A stretch of DNA of 52,899 nucleotides from Pseudomonas sp. GM48 (GCF_000282335.1 NZ_AKJM01000187.1:1-52899); one strand, 5' to 3'; shown: positions 15,331 through 24,174, numbered from the stretch's first letter. Program-made: numbers and translations. Notes: generated by a model from the letters alone, not told the origin.

Positions 15331-16578
15331 TCAATCCCAGCTAAGCGCACCACCAGTTTGGTACTCAATAACCCGAGTCTCAAAGAAATTCTTCTCTTTC
15401 TTCAAGTCCATAATCTCGCTCATCCAAGGGAACGGGTTAGTCGTCCCTGGATACTCTTCTTTCAAACCAATCTGGCTCAAACGACGGTTAGCGATGAACT
15501 TCAGATAGTCCTCCATCATCGCCGCGTTCATGCCCAATACCCCACGAGGCATGGTGTCACGAGCGTATTCAATCTCCAGCTGAGTACCCTGCAGAATCAT
15601 CTGCGAAGCTTCTTCCTTCATCTCGGCATCCCACAAGTGCGGGTTTTCGATTTTGATCTGGTTGATCACGTCGATGCCGAAGTTCAGGTGCATGGATTCG
15701 TCGCGCAGGATGTATTGGAACTGCTCGGCGACGCCGGTCATTTTGTTGCGGCGGCCCATGGAGAGGATCTGGGTGAAGCCGCAGTAGAAGAAGATGCCTT
15801 CCAGGACGCAGTAGTAGGCGATCAGGTTGCGCAGCAGCTCTTTGTCGGTTTCGACGGTGCCGGTTTCGAACTTCGGATCGGAGATCGAACGGGTGTATTT
15901 CAGGCCCCAGGTGGCTTTTTTCGCGACCGACGGGATCTCGTGGTACATGTTGAAGATTTCGCCTTCATCCATGGCCAGCGATTCGATGCAGTACTGGTAG
16001 GCGTGGGTGTGGATCGCCTCTTCGAAGGCCTGGCGCAGGATGTACTGGCGGCATTCCGGGTTGGTGATCAGGCGGTACACGGCCAGGACCAGGTTGTTGG
16101 CAACCAGGGAGTCGGCGGTGGAGAAGAAGCCGAGGTTGCGCATCACGATGCGGCGCTCGTCGTCGGTCAGGCCTTCCGGGTTTTTCCAGAGGGCGATGTC
16201 GGCGGTCATGTTGACTTCTTGCGGCATCCAGTGGTTTGCGCAGCCGTCCAGGTATTTCTGCCAGGCCCAGTCGTACTTGAATGGCACGAGTTGGTTGAGG
16301 TCGGCGCGGCAGTTGATCATGCGCTTTTCGTCAACGGCGACACGGGCGGAGGCGCCTTCGAGTTCGGCGAGGCCTTCGGCGACGTCGAGGGAGTCCAGGG
16401 CAGCTTTGGCGCGGGCAACGGCGGCGGAGTCAGACGCGGTCACGGCACGGGCTTCCAGGGCGGCGGCACCGCCAGCGCTGTCGAGACGGTCCATGTTGGC
16501 TTCAGTGGCGTGGCCAGCGTTGGCGCTCTTGACTGCTACTTCCGTGTCTTCTTTGTCGAATTCGTCCCAGCTCAGCAT
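15331..16578 (-). CDS. nrdB: Ribonucleoside-diphosphate reductase class Ia, beta subunit
   Basis: This 415-residue subunit carries the diiron-tyrosyl radical that NrdA uses to reduce ribonucleotides. The iron ligands and radical Tyr are visible: Asp156 (STADSLVANN), Glu187 and His190 (FEEAIHTHAYQY), Tyr194, then later EGIFFYCGF and RDESMHLNFGID. The N-terminus carries about 90 extra residues rich in Ala, compared with 376 residues for the E. coli protein. The C-terminal tail GGALSWD, which docks to NrdA, is mirrored by MLSWDEFD at the N-terminus. No nrdA lies within the window, although it is near nrdB in other pseudomonads. A long leader with an NrdR-box-like site is upstream. Confidence 0.96.
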   Translation of the reverse strand: MLSWDEFDKEDTEVAVKSANAGHATEANMDRLDSAGGAAALEARAVTASDSAAVARAKAALDSLDVAEGLAELEGASARVAVDEKRMINCRADLNQLVPFKYDWAWQKYLDGCANHWMPQEVNMTADIALWKNPEGLTDDERRIVMRNLGFFSTADSLVANNLVLAVYRLITNPECRQYILRQAFEEAIHTHAYQYCIESLAMDEGEIFNMYHEIPSVAKKATWGLKYTRSISDPKFETGTVETDKELLRNLIAYYCVLEGIFFYCGFTQILSMGRRNKMTGVAEQFQYILRDESMHLNFGIDVINQIKIENPHLWDAEMKEEASQMILQGTQLEIEYARDTMPRGVLGMNAAMMEDYLKFIANRRLSQIGLKEEYPGTTNPFPWMSEIMDLKKEKNFFETRVIEYQTGGALSWD

Positions 16579-17015
16579 GACGTGTCGTCTCCTGCGTGAG
16601 GGCCAGTGTGCCCGTGTGAAAATGAATAGGTCGGTTTTTCACACGGCCTTACTGGCCGCGTTGGATCTAAAGGAATCGTTTTTTGCAGCAGCTATACGCA
16701 GGCATCAAACAGAATTTTGTACGGGGTTCCGAGAGCCACTGATGGGCGCAACAAGCGGTGAACGCTTGTGCGGGGCTTCAGACTGGCTTTCATCCCTGTA
16801 AGGGAATATTGCAGGCCCGTTTAAGGCCGCATTATAGGGAAGTTTTGCGTGCTGTGGTGCGGCGAAATGGCTCACGGATCGGTCGACGGCGACCGTTTTT
16901 CGGTCAGAGTGAGGGTTTACAGGGCTTTGAACGATGTTGGCGGGGGAAGATTTTTTTTTCTGAATTTTTGCCCTGGATTATTTTTGTTCAAGAAATAACC
17001 AAAAAAGGCTTTTTT
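16579..17015 (-). other. Long non-coding leader upstream of nrdB
   Basis: About 440 bp before nrdB has no plausible gene on either strand. If transcription starts at the NrdR-box-like site at 17016, this is a long 5' UTR. An inverted GGCC pair (ACGGCCTTACTGGCCGCG) lies close to the nrdB start. Nothing else stands out. Confidence 0.4.
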
Positions 17016-17030
17016 CACTACATCTTGTGT
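17016..17030 (-). promoter_or_regulatory. NrdR-box-like site upstream of nrdB
   Basis: On the minus strand ACACAAGATGTAGTG fits the NrdR consensus ACACwATATATwGTG at 13 of 15 positions. NrdR normally binds a pair of boxes about three turns apart; a convincing second box is not visible here. The location upstream of nrdB supports the call. Confidence 0.5.
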
Positions 17031-17064
17031 TTCGGTGGGGTTTTCTCAGGCTCCAGACACAACT

Positions 17065-17084
17065 AAGCCCGACCGAAGCCGGGC
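17065..17084 (-). terminator. Hairpin after the repeat-protein gene
   Basis: AGCCCG and CGGGCT pair around an 8-base loop just past the stop of the small exported repeat protein on the minus strand. The T-tail is weak. Confidence 0.5.
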
Positions 17085-17104
17085 TATGAAGTCACGCTGG
17101 CGGA

Positions 17105-17380
17105 TCAGCTCAGGCGAGCTGCACCGACGTGATCAGTGCCATCGGCGGCGAGGCGGGCGGCACCGGTGCGATCAGAGCCGTCGGACGCGAGTTTACCTGC
17201 GCCAATGTGGTCTGTGCCATCGGCTGCAAAGGACGCTGAGCCGGTATGGTCGTAACCGTCGGAAGCGACAGCTGCTTCGCTGGTGTAAGCGGCAGAGCCA
17301 GTACGGTCGTAACCATCGGCAGCGAAGGTGTTGGCAGCCAGGACGGAGAGGGTCAGGGCGAGGATCAGTTGGGTTTTCAT
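17105..17380 (-). CDS. Small exported protein with DGxD repeats
   Basis: The product has 91 residues from MKTQLILALTLSVLAANTFA, a clear Sec signal peptide ending at the AFA-like cleavage region. The mature part consists almost entirely of five repeats starting DGxD-[R/H]-x-G (DGYDRTGSAAY, DGYDHTGSASF, DGTDHIGAGKL, DGSDRTGAARL, DGTDHVGAARL). The last four are spaced exactly 13 residues apart; the first is longer. I do not recognise the function. The regular Asp spacing could bind metal or form a beta structure; this is a guess. It lies upstream of the nrdB leader on the same strand. Confidence 0.75.
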   Translation of the reverse strand: MKTQLILALTLSVLAANTFAADGYDRTGSAAYTSEAAVASDGYDHTGSASFAADGTDHIGAGKLASDGSDRTGAARLAADGTDHVGAARLS

Positions 17381-17570
17381 GGTCATTACTCCAGTTTCGT
17401 AGGCGTTGTTTGTCTTGGGTTGCATTTGATTCTACGCCTGCTAATTCGATTAAAAAGCGCAAATAAATGCTTAAAGGCATCGATTAAATCGATCATTAAG
17501 GTTCGGCGCTTCATCTGCCTGATCGCGGCGGGTAGGTCGAACCTTTTTGGGGGAGGGGTGAAGCAGGGAG

Positions 17571-17834
17571 TCAGCCGTTAGAGCAACCGTTGCCCATCGC
17601 GCTGTAACGCAGGATATGCCGTTGACCGTTGGAATCTTCGTATTCCATTTTCATCGGCACAACTTCACAAACATTCGGTGCTTCGCTCATGGAGATCACT
17701 TTGGCGATGTCCAGATTCATTGAGTAAGTGTATTCCTCAACGGGCGGTTGTTGCTGTGCGACATCAGTCGGGACCTCGCTTGCCATGGCGGTTACGCACA
17801 CGCTGCTGAGGGCCAGAACTAATAAAGCTTTCAT
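17571..17834 (-). CDS. DUF2790-family periplasmic protein
   Basis: The product has 87 residues with a signal peptide (MKALLVLALSSVCVTAMAS). The mature part EEYTYSMNLDIAKVISMSEA, then CEVVPMKMEYEDSNGQ and ILRYSAMGNGCSNG, is the DUF2790 pattern: a conserved LDIAKVI motif and two Cys that could form a disulfide. The family is largely restricted to Pseudomonas, small and periplasmic, with no settled function. It is a single gene between the repeat protein and acsA. Confidence 0.85.
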   Translation of the reverse strand: MKALLVLALSSVCVTAMASEVPTDVAQQQPPVEEYTYSMNLDIAKVISMSEAPNVCEVVPMKMEYEDSNGQRHILRYSAMGNGCSNG

Positions 17835-18068
17835 TTGAATTTTACCTTTCTAAGGTCGAGAGGGGTCACGCAATCCTTTTGAGATTGCGTGTGGAACTTC
17901 AGTACCAGGGTGTTTGATTAACTGCCTTCGTGGGGGCTGCAACTTGGTTAATCAGATTGCCTTGTTGGCGTGGCAGATTTTAGGCGTCGACGCTTCGTCC
18001 ATATAGCCGTGGTTTTGATAAACACTTTTGGCAGATCCTGTAACAATCCCTGAGTAGCCGCTTCTTTT
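17835..18068. other. Gap between the DUF2790 gene and the acsA-side REPIN
   Basis: No gene is seen. An inverted pair GCAATC/GATTGC (about 17871-17889) lies before the DUF2790 gene. The stretch 18167-18308 beyond the REPIN must hold the acsA promoter, but no clear sigma-70 hexamers stand out. Confidence 0.35.
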
Positions 18069-18166
18069 GTAGGAGCGAGCTTGCTCGCGATGAGCCAGAT
18101 AGCACTGCGGGGTGTCAGATTGGGCGCGTTATCGTTGACGACCATCGCGAGCGAGCTCGCTCCTAC
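18069..18166. repeat. REPIN, GTAGGAGCGAGC type
   Basis: GTAGGAGCGAGCTTGCTCGC at the left is repeated in inverse orientation at the right end (GCGAGCGAGCTCGCTCCTAC), with about 52 bp between. It is the same class as the element at 7688. Confidence 0.85.
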
Positions 18167-18308
18167 AGGTGCCGCGGTGGTAGTGGGTTTGACGGTTTTT
18201 CACGACATTTTGTAGGGGCTTGTTACTACCATCGTCGAATGGTTCTATAGGCCCGGCCCGGCTAAAACGGGGTCATACAAAAACAACTATTCCACCGAGG
18301 TAAGAAAG

Positions 18309-20264
18309 ATGAGTGCGGCTTCCCTGTATCCCGTTCGTCCCGAGGTTTTGGCTAACACGCTGACCGACGAGGCGACCTACAAGGCCATGTACCAGCAGTC
18401 GGTCGTCAACCCGGACGGCTTCTGGCGCGAGCAAGCCAAGCGCCTCGACTGGATCAAGCCTTTCACCACGGTGAAGCAGACTTCCTTCGACGATCACCAT
18501 GTCGACATCAAATGGTTCGCTGACGGCACCCTGAACGTTTCCTACAACTGCCTCGACCGTCATCTGGCCGAGCGCGGCGACCAGGTCGCGATCATCTGGG
18601 AAGGCGATGACCCTGCCGAAAGCCGCAACATCACTTACCGTGAACTGCACGAGCAAGTCTGCAAGTTCGCCAACGCCCTGCGTGGTCAGGACGTGCACCG
18701 CGGCGACGTGGTGACTATCTATATGCCGATGATCCCCGAAGCCGTGGTCGCCATGCTGGCCTGTACCCGGATCGGCGCGATTCACTCGGTGGTGTTCGGC
18801 GGTTTCTCGCCGGAAGCCCTGGCCGGTCGCATCATCGACTGCCGCTCGAAAGTGGTGATCACCGCCGACGAAGGCATTCGTGCCGGCAAGAAGATCCCGC
18901 TCAAGGCCAACGTCGACGACGCGCTGACCAACCCGGAAACCAGCAGCATCCAGAAAGTCATCGTGTGCAAGCGCACCGGTGGCGACATCAAGTGGAACCA
19001 GCATCGCGACATCTGGTTTGAAGACCTGATGAAAGTGGCCGGCACCGTTTGCGCGCCGAAAGAGATGGGGGCTGAAGAAGCGCTGTTCATCCTTTACACC
19101 TCGGGTTCCACCGGCAAGCCGAAGGGCGTGCAGCACACCACTGGCGGTTACCTGCTGTACGCTGCCATGACCCACGAGCGCGTATTCGACTACCGTCCGG
19201 GTGAAATCTACTGGTGCACCGCCGACGTCGGCTGGGTCACCGGCCACAGTTACATCGTCTACGGCCCGCTGGCCAACGGCGCGACCACGCTGCTGTTCGA
19301 AGGCGTGCCGAACTATCCGGACATCACCCGGGTGGCGAAGATCGTCGACAAGCACAAGGTCAACATCCTCTACACCGCACCGACCGCGATCCGCGCCATG
19401 ATGGCCTCGGGCACCGCGGCTGTTGAAGGCGCTGACGGCAGCAGCCTGCGCCTGCTCGGTTCGGTGGGTGAGCCGATCAACCCGGAAGCCTGGGACTGGT
19501 ACTACAAGAATGTCGGCAAGTCCCGTTGCCCGATCGTCGACACCTGGTGGCAGACCGAAACCGGCGGCAACATGATGAGCCCGCTGCCGGGCGCTCATGC
19601 CCTCAAGCCGGGTTCGGCGGCGCGTCCGTTCTTTGGCGTGGTGCCGGCACTGGTGGATAACCTGGGCAACATTATCGAAGGCGAGGCCGAGGGCAACCTG
19701 GTGATTCTCGATTCGTGGCCAGGCCAGGCGCGTACGCTGTTTGGCGACCATGACCGCTTTGTCGACACTTACTTCAAGACTTTCCGTGGCATGTACTTCA
19801 CCGGTGACGGCGCGCGTCGTGACGCCGATGGTTACTACTGGATCACCGGTCGCGTTGACGACGTGCTCAACGTTTCCGGCCACCGCATGGGTACTGCCGA
19901 GATCGAAAGCGCGATGGTCGCGCACCCGAAAGTCGCCGAAGCCGCGGTGGTCGGTGTGCCGCACGACATCAAGGGGCAGGGCATTTATGTCTACGTCACC
20001 CTTAAAAACGGTGAAGAGCCGAACGAACAACTGCGCCTGGAGCTGAAAAACTGGGTGCGTAAGGAGATCGGTCCGATTGCTTCGCCGGATGTGATCCAGT
20101 GGGCACCGGGGCTGCCGAAAACCCGTTCGGGCAAGATCATGCGGCGGATTCTGCGCAAGATTGCGACGGCTGAGTACGATGGGTTGGGGGATATTTCCAC
20201 CCTGGCCGACCCGAGTGTGGTGCAGCATTTGATTGATACGCACAAGACCATGAACGTCGCGTAA
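18309..20264 (+). CDS. acsA: Acetyl-CoA synthetase
   Basis: The 651-residue enzyme activates acetate to acetyl-CoA through acetyl-AMP; the length is normal for the family. Visible motifs are the P-loop-like LYTSGSTGKPKGVQHTTGGY (from about residue 262), TWWQTETGG, the hinge region YWITGRVDDVLNVSGHRMG, and the C-terminal PKTRSGKIMRR with Lys609, the lysine controlled by acetylation in this family. GAGGTAAG precedes the start. It is monocistronic: a REPIN is upstream, and a terminator and another REPIN follow. Confidence 0.97.
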   Translation: MSAASLYPVRPEVLANTLTDEATYKAMYQQSVVNPDGFWREQAKRLDWIKPFTTVKQTSFDDHHVDIKWFADGTLNVSYNCLDRHLAERGDQVAIIWEGDDPAESRNITYRELHEQVCKFANALRGQDVHRGDVVTIYMPMIPEAVVAMLACTRIGAIHSVVFGGFSPEALAGRIIDCRSKVVITADEGIRAGKKIPLKANVDDALTNPETSSIQKVIVCKRTGGDIKWNQHRDIWFEDLMKVAGTVCAPKEMGAEEALFILYTSGSTGKPKGVQHTTGGYLLYAAMTHERVFDYRPGEIYWCTADVGWVTGHSYIVYGPLANGATTLLFEGVPNYPDITRVAKIVDKHKVNILYTAPTAIRAMMASGTAAVEGADGSSLRLLGSVGEPINPEAWDWYYKNVGKSRCPIVDTWWQTETGGNMMSPLPGAHALKPGSAARPFFGVVPALVDNLGNIIEGEAEGNLVILDSWPGQARTLFGDHDRFVDTYFKTFRGMYFTGDGARRDADGYYWITGRVDDVLNVSGHRMGTAEIESAMVAHPKVAEAAVVGVPHDIKGQGIYVYVTLKNGEEPNEQLRLELKNWVRKEIGPIASPDVIQWAPGLPKTRSGKIMRRILRKIATAEYDGLGDISTLADPSVVQHLIDTHKTMNVA

Positions 20265-20286
20265 GCGGCGGTTGTGAGTCACTGAA

Positions 20287-20323
20287 AGTCCTGTCAGGTG
20301 TTGAGCCTGGCAGGGCTTTTTTG
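20287..20323 (+). terminator. Intrinsic terminator after acsA
   Basis: GTCCTGTCAGG and CCTGGCAGGGC pair around a TGTTGAG loop and are followed by six T, 23 bp past the acsA stop. Confidence 0.85.
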
Positions 20324-20356
20324 TGCCTGAGGTTTTTGTGTTGGTTGGGCTGGCCT

Positions 20357-20450
20357 CTTCGCGAGCAAGCCCGCTCCCACAGGGATTTGCGGCGTATGTG
20401 CGATCTGAATCACACCACAAAAACCTGTGGGAGCGGGCTTGCTCGCGAAG
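20357..20450. repeat. REPIN, GTGGGAGCGGGC type, outward orientation
   Basis: CTTCGCGAGCAAGCCCGCTC and its inverse GAGCGGGCTTGCTCGCGAAG bound this element. The arms are arranged the other way round from the doublets at 24087, 31861, 38538 and 39548. Confidence 0.8.
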
Positions 20451-20780
20451 GCGGCCTGTCAGACGCCATATAAACAACGGCCAATAAATATCGGCTTCAG
20501 CCGTCGGACCATTCCTACTGTTACCCGCGATCTTTCAGGTTACTGAATGTGTAACCGCTCGCGCCGATTCGGGGTGATGGGAAACGCAAAGTGCCGTGTC
20601 AGCGCCTGTTAGCCACCCTTCAGAAATAAGAAGCAACGCTGCGCTTGCCGGATTAGAAGGGTTTGCCAATAATAGGCCCGCAATTTGCAATAGAGATCGG
20701 TTCAATGTCTTTTGCTCTTGCATGAATTTGCAGGGCTGTCAACGTGCTAAAACGGCTTTCTCGGTGCTTCTGTAATTAGT
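20451..20780. other. Upstream region of the aot genes
   Basis: About 330 bp without a convincing gene; a 62-codon minus-strand frame here has no recognisable features. The aotJ promoter and ArgR sites follow directly. Confidence 0.35.
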
Positions 20781-20817
20781 TGTCGCATTGAAGAAATATC
20801 GGCTTCGGGCCTGTCGT
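20781..20817 (+). promoter_or_regulatory. ArgR-type half-sites upstream of aotJ
   Basis: TGTCGC-N8-AA at 20781 matches the half-site known for the Pseudomonas AraC-type ArgR. A weaker TGTCGT follows at 20812. The argR gene itself is in the same cluster, which supports autoregulation of aot-argR. Confidence 0.55.
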
Positions 20818-20965
20818 TAGAATGCCGATCACTCGCTCGTCGTTGCCCGTGTTGAATTTAAACACCGGCTTCCCAGGACGCAGCACTGCTTTGCGGTTCA
20901 ACTCACTCGCATATTGGGCTGTTGCTCACTCTGCCGTTTTTGCCCATTACCGATGGAGTCCCAAG

Positions 20966-21742
20966 ATGAAGAAACTCGTGCTGCTTGGCGCCCTGGCACT
21001 GTCCGTGCTGTCCCTGCCAACCTTCGCCGATGAAAAGCCTCTGAAAATCGGTATCGAGGCGGCTTACCCTCCGTTCGCGTCGAAAGCTCCGGACGGCAGC
21101 ATCGTTGGTTTCGACTACGACATCGGCAACGCGCTGTGCGAAGAGATGAAGGTCAAGTGCGTGTGGGTCGAGCAAGAGTTCGACGGCCTGATCCCGGCCC
21201 TCAAGGTGCGCAAGATCGACGCGATCCTGTCGTCCATGTCGATCACTGAAGACCGCAAGAAGTCCGTGGACTTCACCAACAAGTACTACAACACCCCGGC
21301 TCGCCTGGTCATGAAGGCCGGCACTCAGGTCAGCGACGGCCTGACCGAGCTCAAGGGCAAGAACATTGGCGTGCAGCGTGGTTCGATCCACGAGCGTTTC
21401 GCCCGTGAAGTCCTGGCCCCGCTGGGTGCCGAGATCAAGCCTTACGGTTCGCAGAACGAAATTTACCTCGACGTGGCCGCCGGCCGCCTCGACGGCACCG
21501 TGGCAGACGCTACGCTGCTGGATGACGGCTTCCTGAAAACCGACGCCGGTAAAGGTTTCGCGTTCGTCGGCCCTGCGTTCACCGACGTCAAATACTTCGG
21601 CGACGGCGTAGGTATCGCGGTTCGCAAGGGCGACTCGGCTGAGTTGGGCAAGCTCAACGCCGCCATCGCCGCCATTCGCGAGAACGGCAAGTACAAGCAA
21701 ATCCAGGACAAGTACTTCGCCTTCGATATCTACGGCAAGTAA
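20966..21742 (+). CDS. aotJ: Arginine/ornithine ABC transporter, periplasmic binding protein
   Basis: The product has 258 residues. The signal peptide MKKLVLLGALALSVLSLPTF is cleaved after Ala21. The mature chain is a family-3 solute-binding protein of the HisJ/ArgT type: PLKIGIEAAYPPFASKAPDG, FDYDIGNALCEEMK, SSMSITEDRKKSVDFTNKYY and LKGKNIGVQRGSIHE. Gene order with two permeases, an ATPase and argR equals the P. aeruginosa aot operon, so arginine/ornithine is the likely ligand. GGAG lies about 10 bp before the start. Confidence 0.92.
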   Translation: MKKLVLLGALALSVLSLPTFADEKPLKIGIEAAYPPFASKAPDGSIVGFDYDIGNALCEEMKVKCVWVEQEFDGLIPALKVRKIDAILSSMSITEDRKKSVDFTNKYYNTPARLVMKAGTQVSDGLTELKGKNIGVQRGSIHERFAREVLAPLGAEIKPYGSQNEIYLDVAAGRLDGTVADATLLDDGFLKTDAGKGFAFVGPAFTDVKYFGDGVGIAVRKGDSAELGKLNAAIAAIRENGKYKQIQDKYFAFDIYGK

Positions 21743-21833
21743 TACGTCCCGGCGACAAGTCCGAAATGGCGCAAGCAACAGGATCTCTGAGGTTTGCGCC
21801 ATTTTTTCATCCCAACTTTCGAGGACCTGAATC

Positions 21834-22523
21834 ATGTTGAAAGGCTACGGGGCTGTCATCCTCGATGGCGTTTGGCTGACGCTTCAGCTCGCCTTGTCGT
21901 CCATGGCCCTGGCCATTGTCCTGGGCCTGATAGGCGTGGCACTGCGTCTGTCGCCAGTGCGCTGGCTGGCCTGGCTGGGCGATCTGTATTCCACGGTGAT
22001 CCGCGGTATTCCCGACCTGGTGCTGATCCTGCTGATTTTCTACGGCGGCCAGGACCTGCTCAATCGCGTCGCTCCGATGCTCGGTTATGACGAGTACATC
22101 GACCTGAACCCGTTGGTGGCCGGTATTGGCACCCTGGGCTTCATCTTCGGTGCATATCTGTCGGAAACCTTCCGTGGCGCCTTCATGGCGATCCCCAAAG
22201 GTCAGGCCGAAGCTGGCATGGCCTACGGCATGAGCAGTTTCCAGGTGTTCTTCCGGGTGTTGGTGCCACAGATGATTCGTCTGGCGATTCCGGGTTTCAC
22301 CAACAACTGGCTGGTATTGACCAAGGCCACCGCGCTGATTTCGGTGGTGGGTCTGCAAGACATGATGTTCAAGGCCAAGCAGGCGGCCGATGCCACCCGC
22401 GAGCCTTTCACCTTCTTCCTCGCAGTGGCGGCGTTGTACCTGGTGATCACCAGTGTCTCGTTGCTGGCATTGCGTCACCTTGAGAAGCGCTACTCGGTAG
22501 GCGTAAGGGCGGCTGATCTATGA
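21834..22523 (+). CDS. aotQ: Arginine/ornithine ABC transporter permease AotQ
   Basis: The product has 229 residues: an inner-membrane permease of the HisQ type, with an N-terminal span (LTLQLALSSMALAIVLGLIG) and the family loop YSTVIRGIPDLVLILLIFY. The EAA loop that contacts the ATPase is AIPKGQAEAGMAYGMSSFQ. The start of the next permease overlaps its stop by 4 bases, so they are co-translated and form the membrane heterodimer. Confidence 0.93.
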   Translation: MLKGYGAVILDGVWLTLQLALSSMALAIVLGLIGVALRLSPVRWLAWLGDLYSTVIRGIPDLVLILLIFYGGQDLLNRVAPMLGYDEYIDLNPLVAGIGTLGFIFGAYLSETFRGAFMAIPKGQAEAGMAYGMSSFQVFFRVLVPQMIRLAIPGFTNNWLVLTKATALISVVGLQDMMFKAKQAADATREPFTFFLAVAALYLVITSVSLLALRHLEKRYSVGVRAADL

Positions 22524-23218
22524 TCTTCGACTACAACGTCATTTGGGAGGCCTTGCCGCTGTACTTCGGCGGCCTGGTGACCACCCTCAAACTGCTCGCG
22601 CTGTCGCTGTTCTTCGGCTTGCTGTGCGCATTGCCGCTGGGCTTGATGCGCGTCTCGAAGAACTCGGTGGTCAACATGTCCGCCTGGCTCTATACCTACG
22701 TGATCCGCGGCACACCGATGCTGGTGCAGCTGTTTTTGATCTACTACGGTCTGGCGCAGTTCGAAGCGGTGCGTGAGAGCTTCCTCTGGCCGTGGCTGTC
22801 CAGCGCAACGTTCTGTGCGTGCCTGGCGTTCGCGATCAACACCAGCGCCTACACCGCCGAAATCATCGCCGGCAGCCTGCGGGCCACGCCGAACGGTGAG
22901 ATCGAAGCAGCCAAGGCGATGGGTATGTCGCGGGTCAAGATGTACAAGCGCATCCTGCTGCCGTCGGCCCTGCGCCGTGCGCTGCCGCAGTACAGCAACG
23001 AAGTGATCATGATGCTGCAGACCACCAGTCTGGCGTCCATCGTGACCCTGATCGACATCACCGGTGCTGCGCGCACGGTCAACGCCCAGTTCTACCTGCC
23101 GTTCGAAGCCTATATCACGGCCGGCGTGTTCTACCTGTGCCTGACCTTCATGCTGGTGAAGCTGTTCAAGTTGGCCGAGCGCCGCTGGCTGGGCTACCTG
23201 GCCCCGCGCAAGCACTGA
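22520..23218 (+). CDS. aotM: Arginine/ornithine ABC transporter permease AotM
   Basis: The product has 232 residues: HisM-type permease, partner of AotQ. TYVIRGTPMLVQLFLIYYGL and the EAA loop TPNGEIEAAKAMGMSRVKMY are typical. It begins in the ATGA overlap with aotQ. In P. aeruginosa a further gene (aotO) follows before the ATPase gene; here only 37 bp separate aotM and aotP. Confidence 0.93.
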   Translation: MIFDYNVIWEALPLYFGGLVTTLKLLALSLFFGLLCALPLGLMRVSKNSVVNMSAWLYTYVIRGTPMLVQLFLIYYGLAQFEAVRESFLWPWLSSATFCACLAFAINTSAYTAEIIAGSLRATPNGEIEAAKAMGMSRVKMYKRILLPSALRRALPQYSNEVIMMLQTTSLASIVTLIDITGAARTVNAQFYLPFEAYITAGVFYLCLTFMLVKLFKLAERRWLGYLAPRKH

Positions 23219-23255
23219 ATACCACTGACTGACTGTTTTTGTGAGAACCGACCGC

Positions 23256-24020
23256 ATGTACAAACTTGAAGTCCAAGACCTGCATAAACGCTATGGCAGT
23301 CACGAAGTGCTCAAGGGTGTGTCCCTGAAAGCGGCAGCCGGCGATGTGATCAGCATCATCGGCTCCAGTGGCTCCGGCAAAAGTACTTTCCTGCGCTGCA
23401 TCAACCTGCTGGAGCAGCCGCACGCGGGCAAGATTCTGCTCAACAACGAAGAGCTGAAGCTGGTGGCGAACAAGGATGGCGCGTTGAAAGCCGCTGATCC
23501 GAAGCAGCTGCAGCGCATGCGTTCGCGCCTGTCGATGGTGTTCCAGCACTTCAACCTGTGGTCGCACATGACCGCGCTGGAAAACATCATGGAAGCGCCG
23601 GTGCACGTGCTCGGCATGTCCAAGTCGGAAGCGCGCGACAAGGCCGAACACTATCTGAACAAGGTCGGCGTTGGTCATCGCAAGGACGCTTACCCGGGCC
23701 ACATGTCCGGCGGCGAGCAGCAGCGCGTGGCGATTGCCCGTGCACTGGCGATGGAACCTGAAGTGATGCTGTTCGACGAACCGACCTCGGCCCTCGACCC
23801 GGAGCTGGTCGGCGACGTGCTGAAGGTCATGCAGGCCCTGGCCCAGGAAGGCCGGACCATGGTCGTGGTGACCCACGAAATGGGCTTTGCCCGTGAAGTG
23901 TCGAACCAGTTGGTGTTCCTGCACAAAGGTGTGGTCGAAGAAAGCGGCAACCCGCGCGAAGTGCTGGTGAACCCGCAATCCGAGCGCCTGCAGCAATTCC
24001 TCTCGGGCAGCCTGAAGTAA
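23256..24020 (+). CDS. aotP: Arginine/ornithine ABC transporter ATPase AotP
   Basis: The product has 254 residues from MYKLEVQDLHKRYG; an in-frame GTG at 23241 is an alternative start. Walker A is GSSGSGKST (36-44), the signature is MSGGEQQRVAIARALAMEPE, and Walker B is VMLFDEPTSALDPELVG, followed by VTHEMGFAREVSNQLVFLH. It is the HisP/GlnQ type, energising AotQM. A REPIN separates it from argR. Confidence 0.93.
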   Translation: MYKLEVQDLHKRYGSHEVLKGVSLKAAAGDVISIIGSSGSGKSTFLRCINLLEQPHAGKILLNNEELKLVANKDGALKAADPKQLQRMRSRLSMVFQHFNLWSHMTALENIMEAPVHVLGMSKSEARDKAEHYLNKVGVGHRKDAYPGHMSGGEQQRVAIARALAMEPEVMLFDEPTSALDPELVGDVLKVMQALAQEGRTMVVVTHEMGFAREVSNQLVFLHKGVVEESGNPREVLVNPQSERLQQFLSGSLK

Positions 24021-24086
24021 ACCGAACTCCCGTTGTGCCCCGGGATAGTGCATGCTTCGCGATCTGGAGTCCGGCCCCAATCCCCT

Positions 24087-24174
24087 GTGGGAGCGGGCTT
24101 GCTCGCGAAAGCGGTGTGTCAGTCAACATCATTGCTGTCTGAACCACCGCTTTCGCGAGCAAGCCCGCTCCCAC
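24087..24174. repeat. REPIN between aotP and argR
   Basis: GTGGGAGCGGGCTTGCTCGC followed by GAAAGCGGTG is inverted exactly at the other end (CACCGCTTTC then GCGAGCAAGCCCGCTCCCAC). It lies inside the aot-argR gene run. Confidence 0.88.

Noticed and set aside
15280..16599. 439-codon plus-strand frame opposite nrdB
   Set aside because: Val/Gly/Asp-rich antisense shadow of NrdB, which carries all diiron ligands on the minus strand.
18273..20477. Long open frame of 734 codons on the minus strand opposite acsA
   Set aside because: It mirrors a highly conserved, GC-rich gene whose codon bias keeps the opposite frame open; its sequence has no recognisable motif and it has no SD.
20535..20723. 62-codon minus-strand frame upstream of aotJ
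   Set aside because: No SD and no recognisable pattern; it lies in a regulatory stretch.
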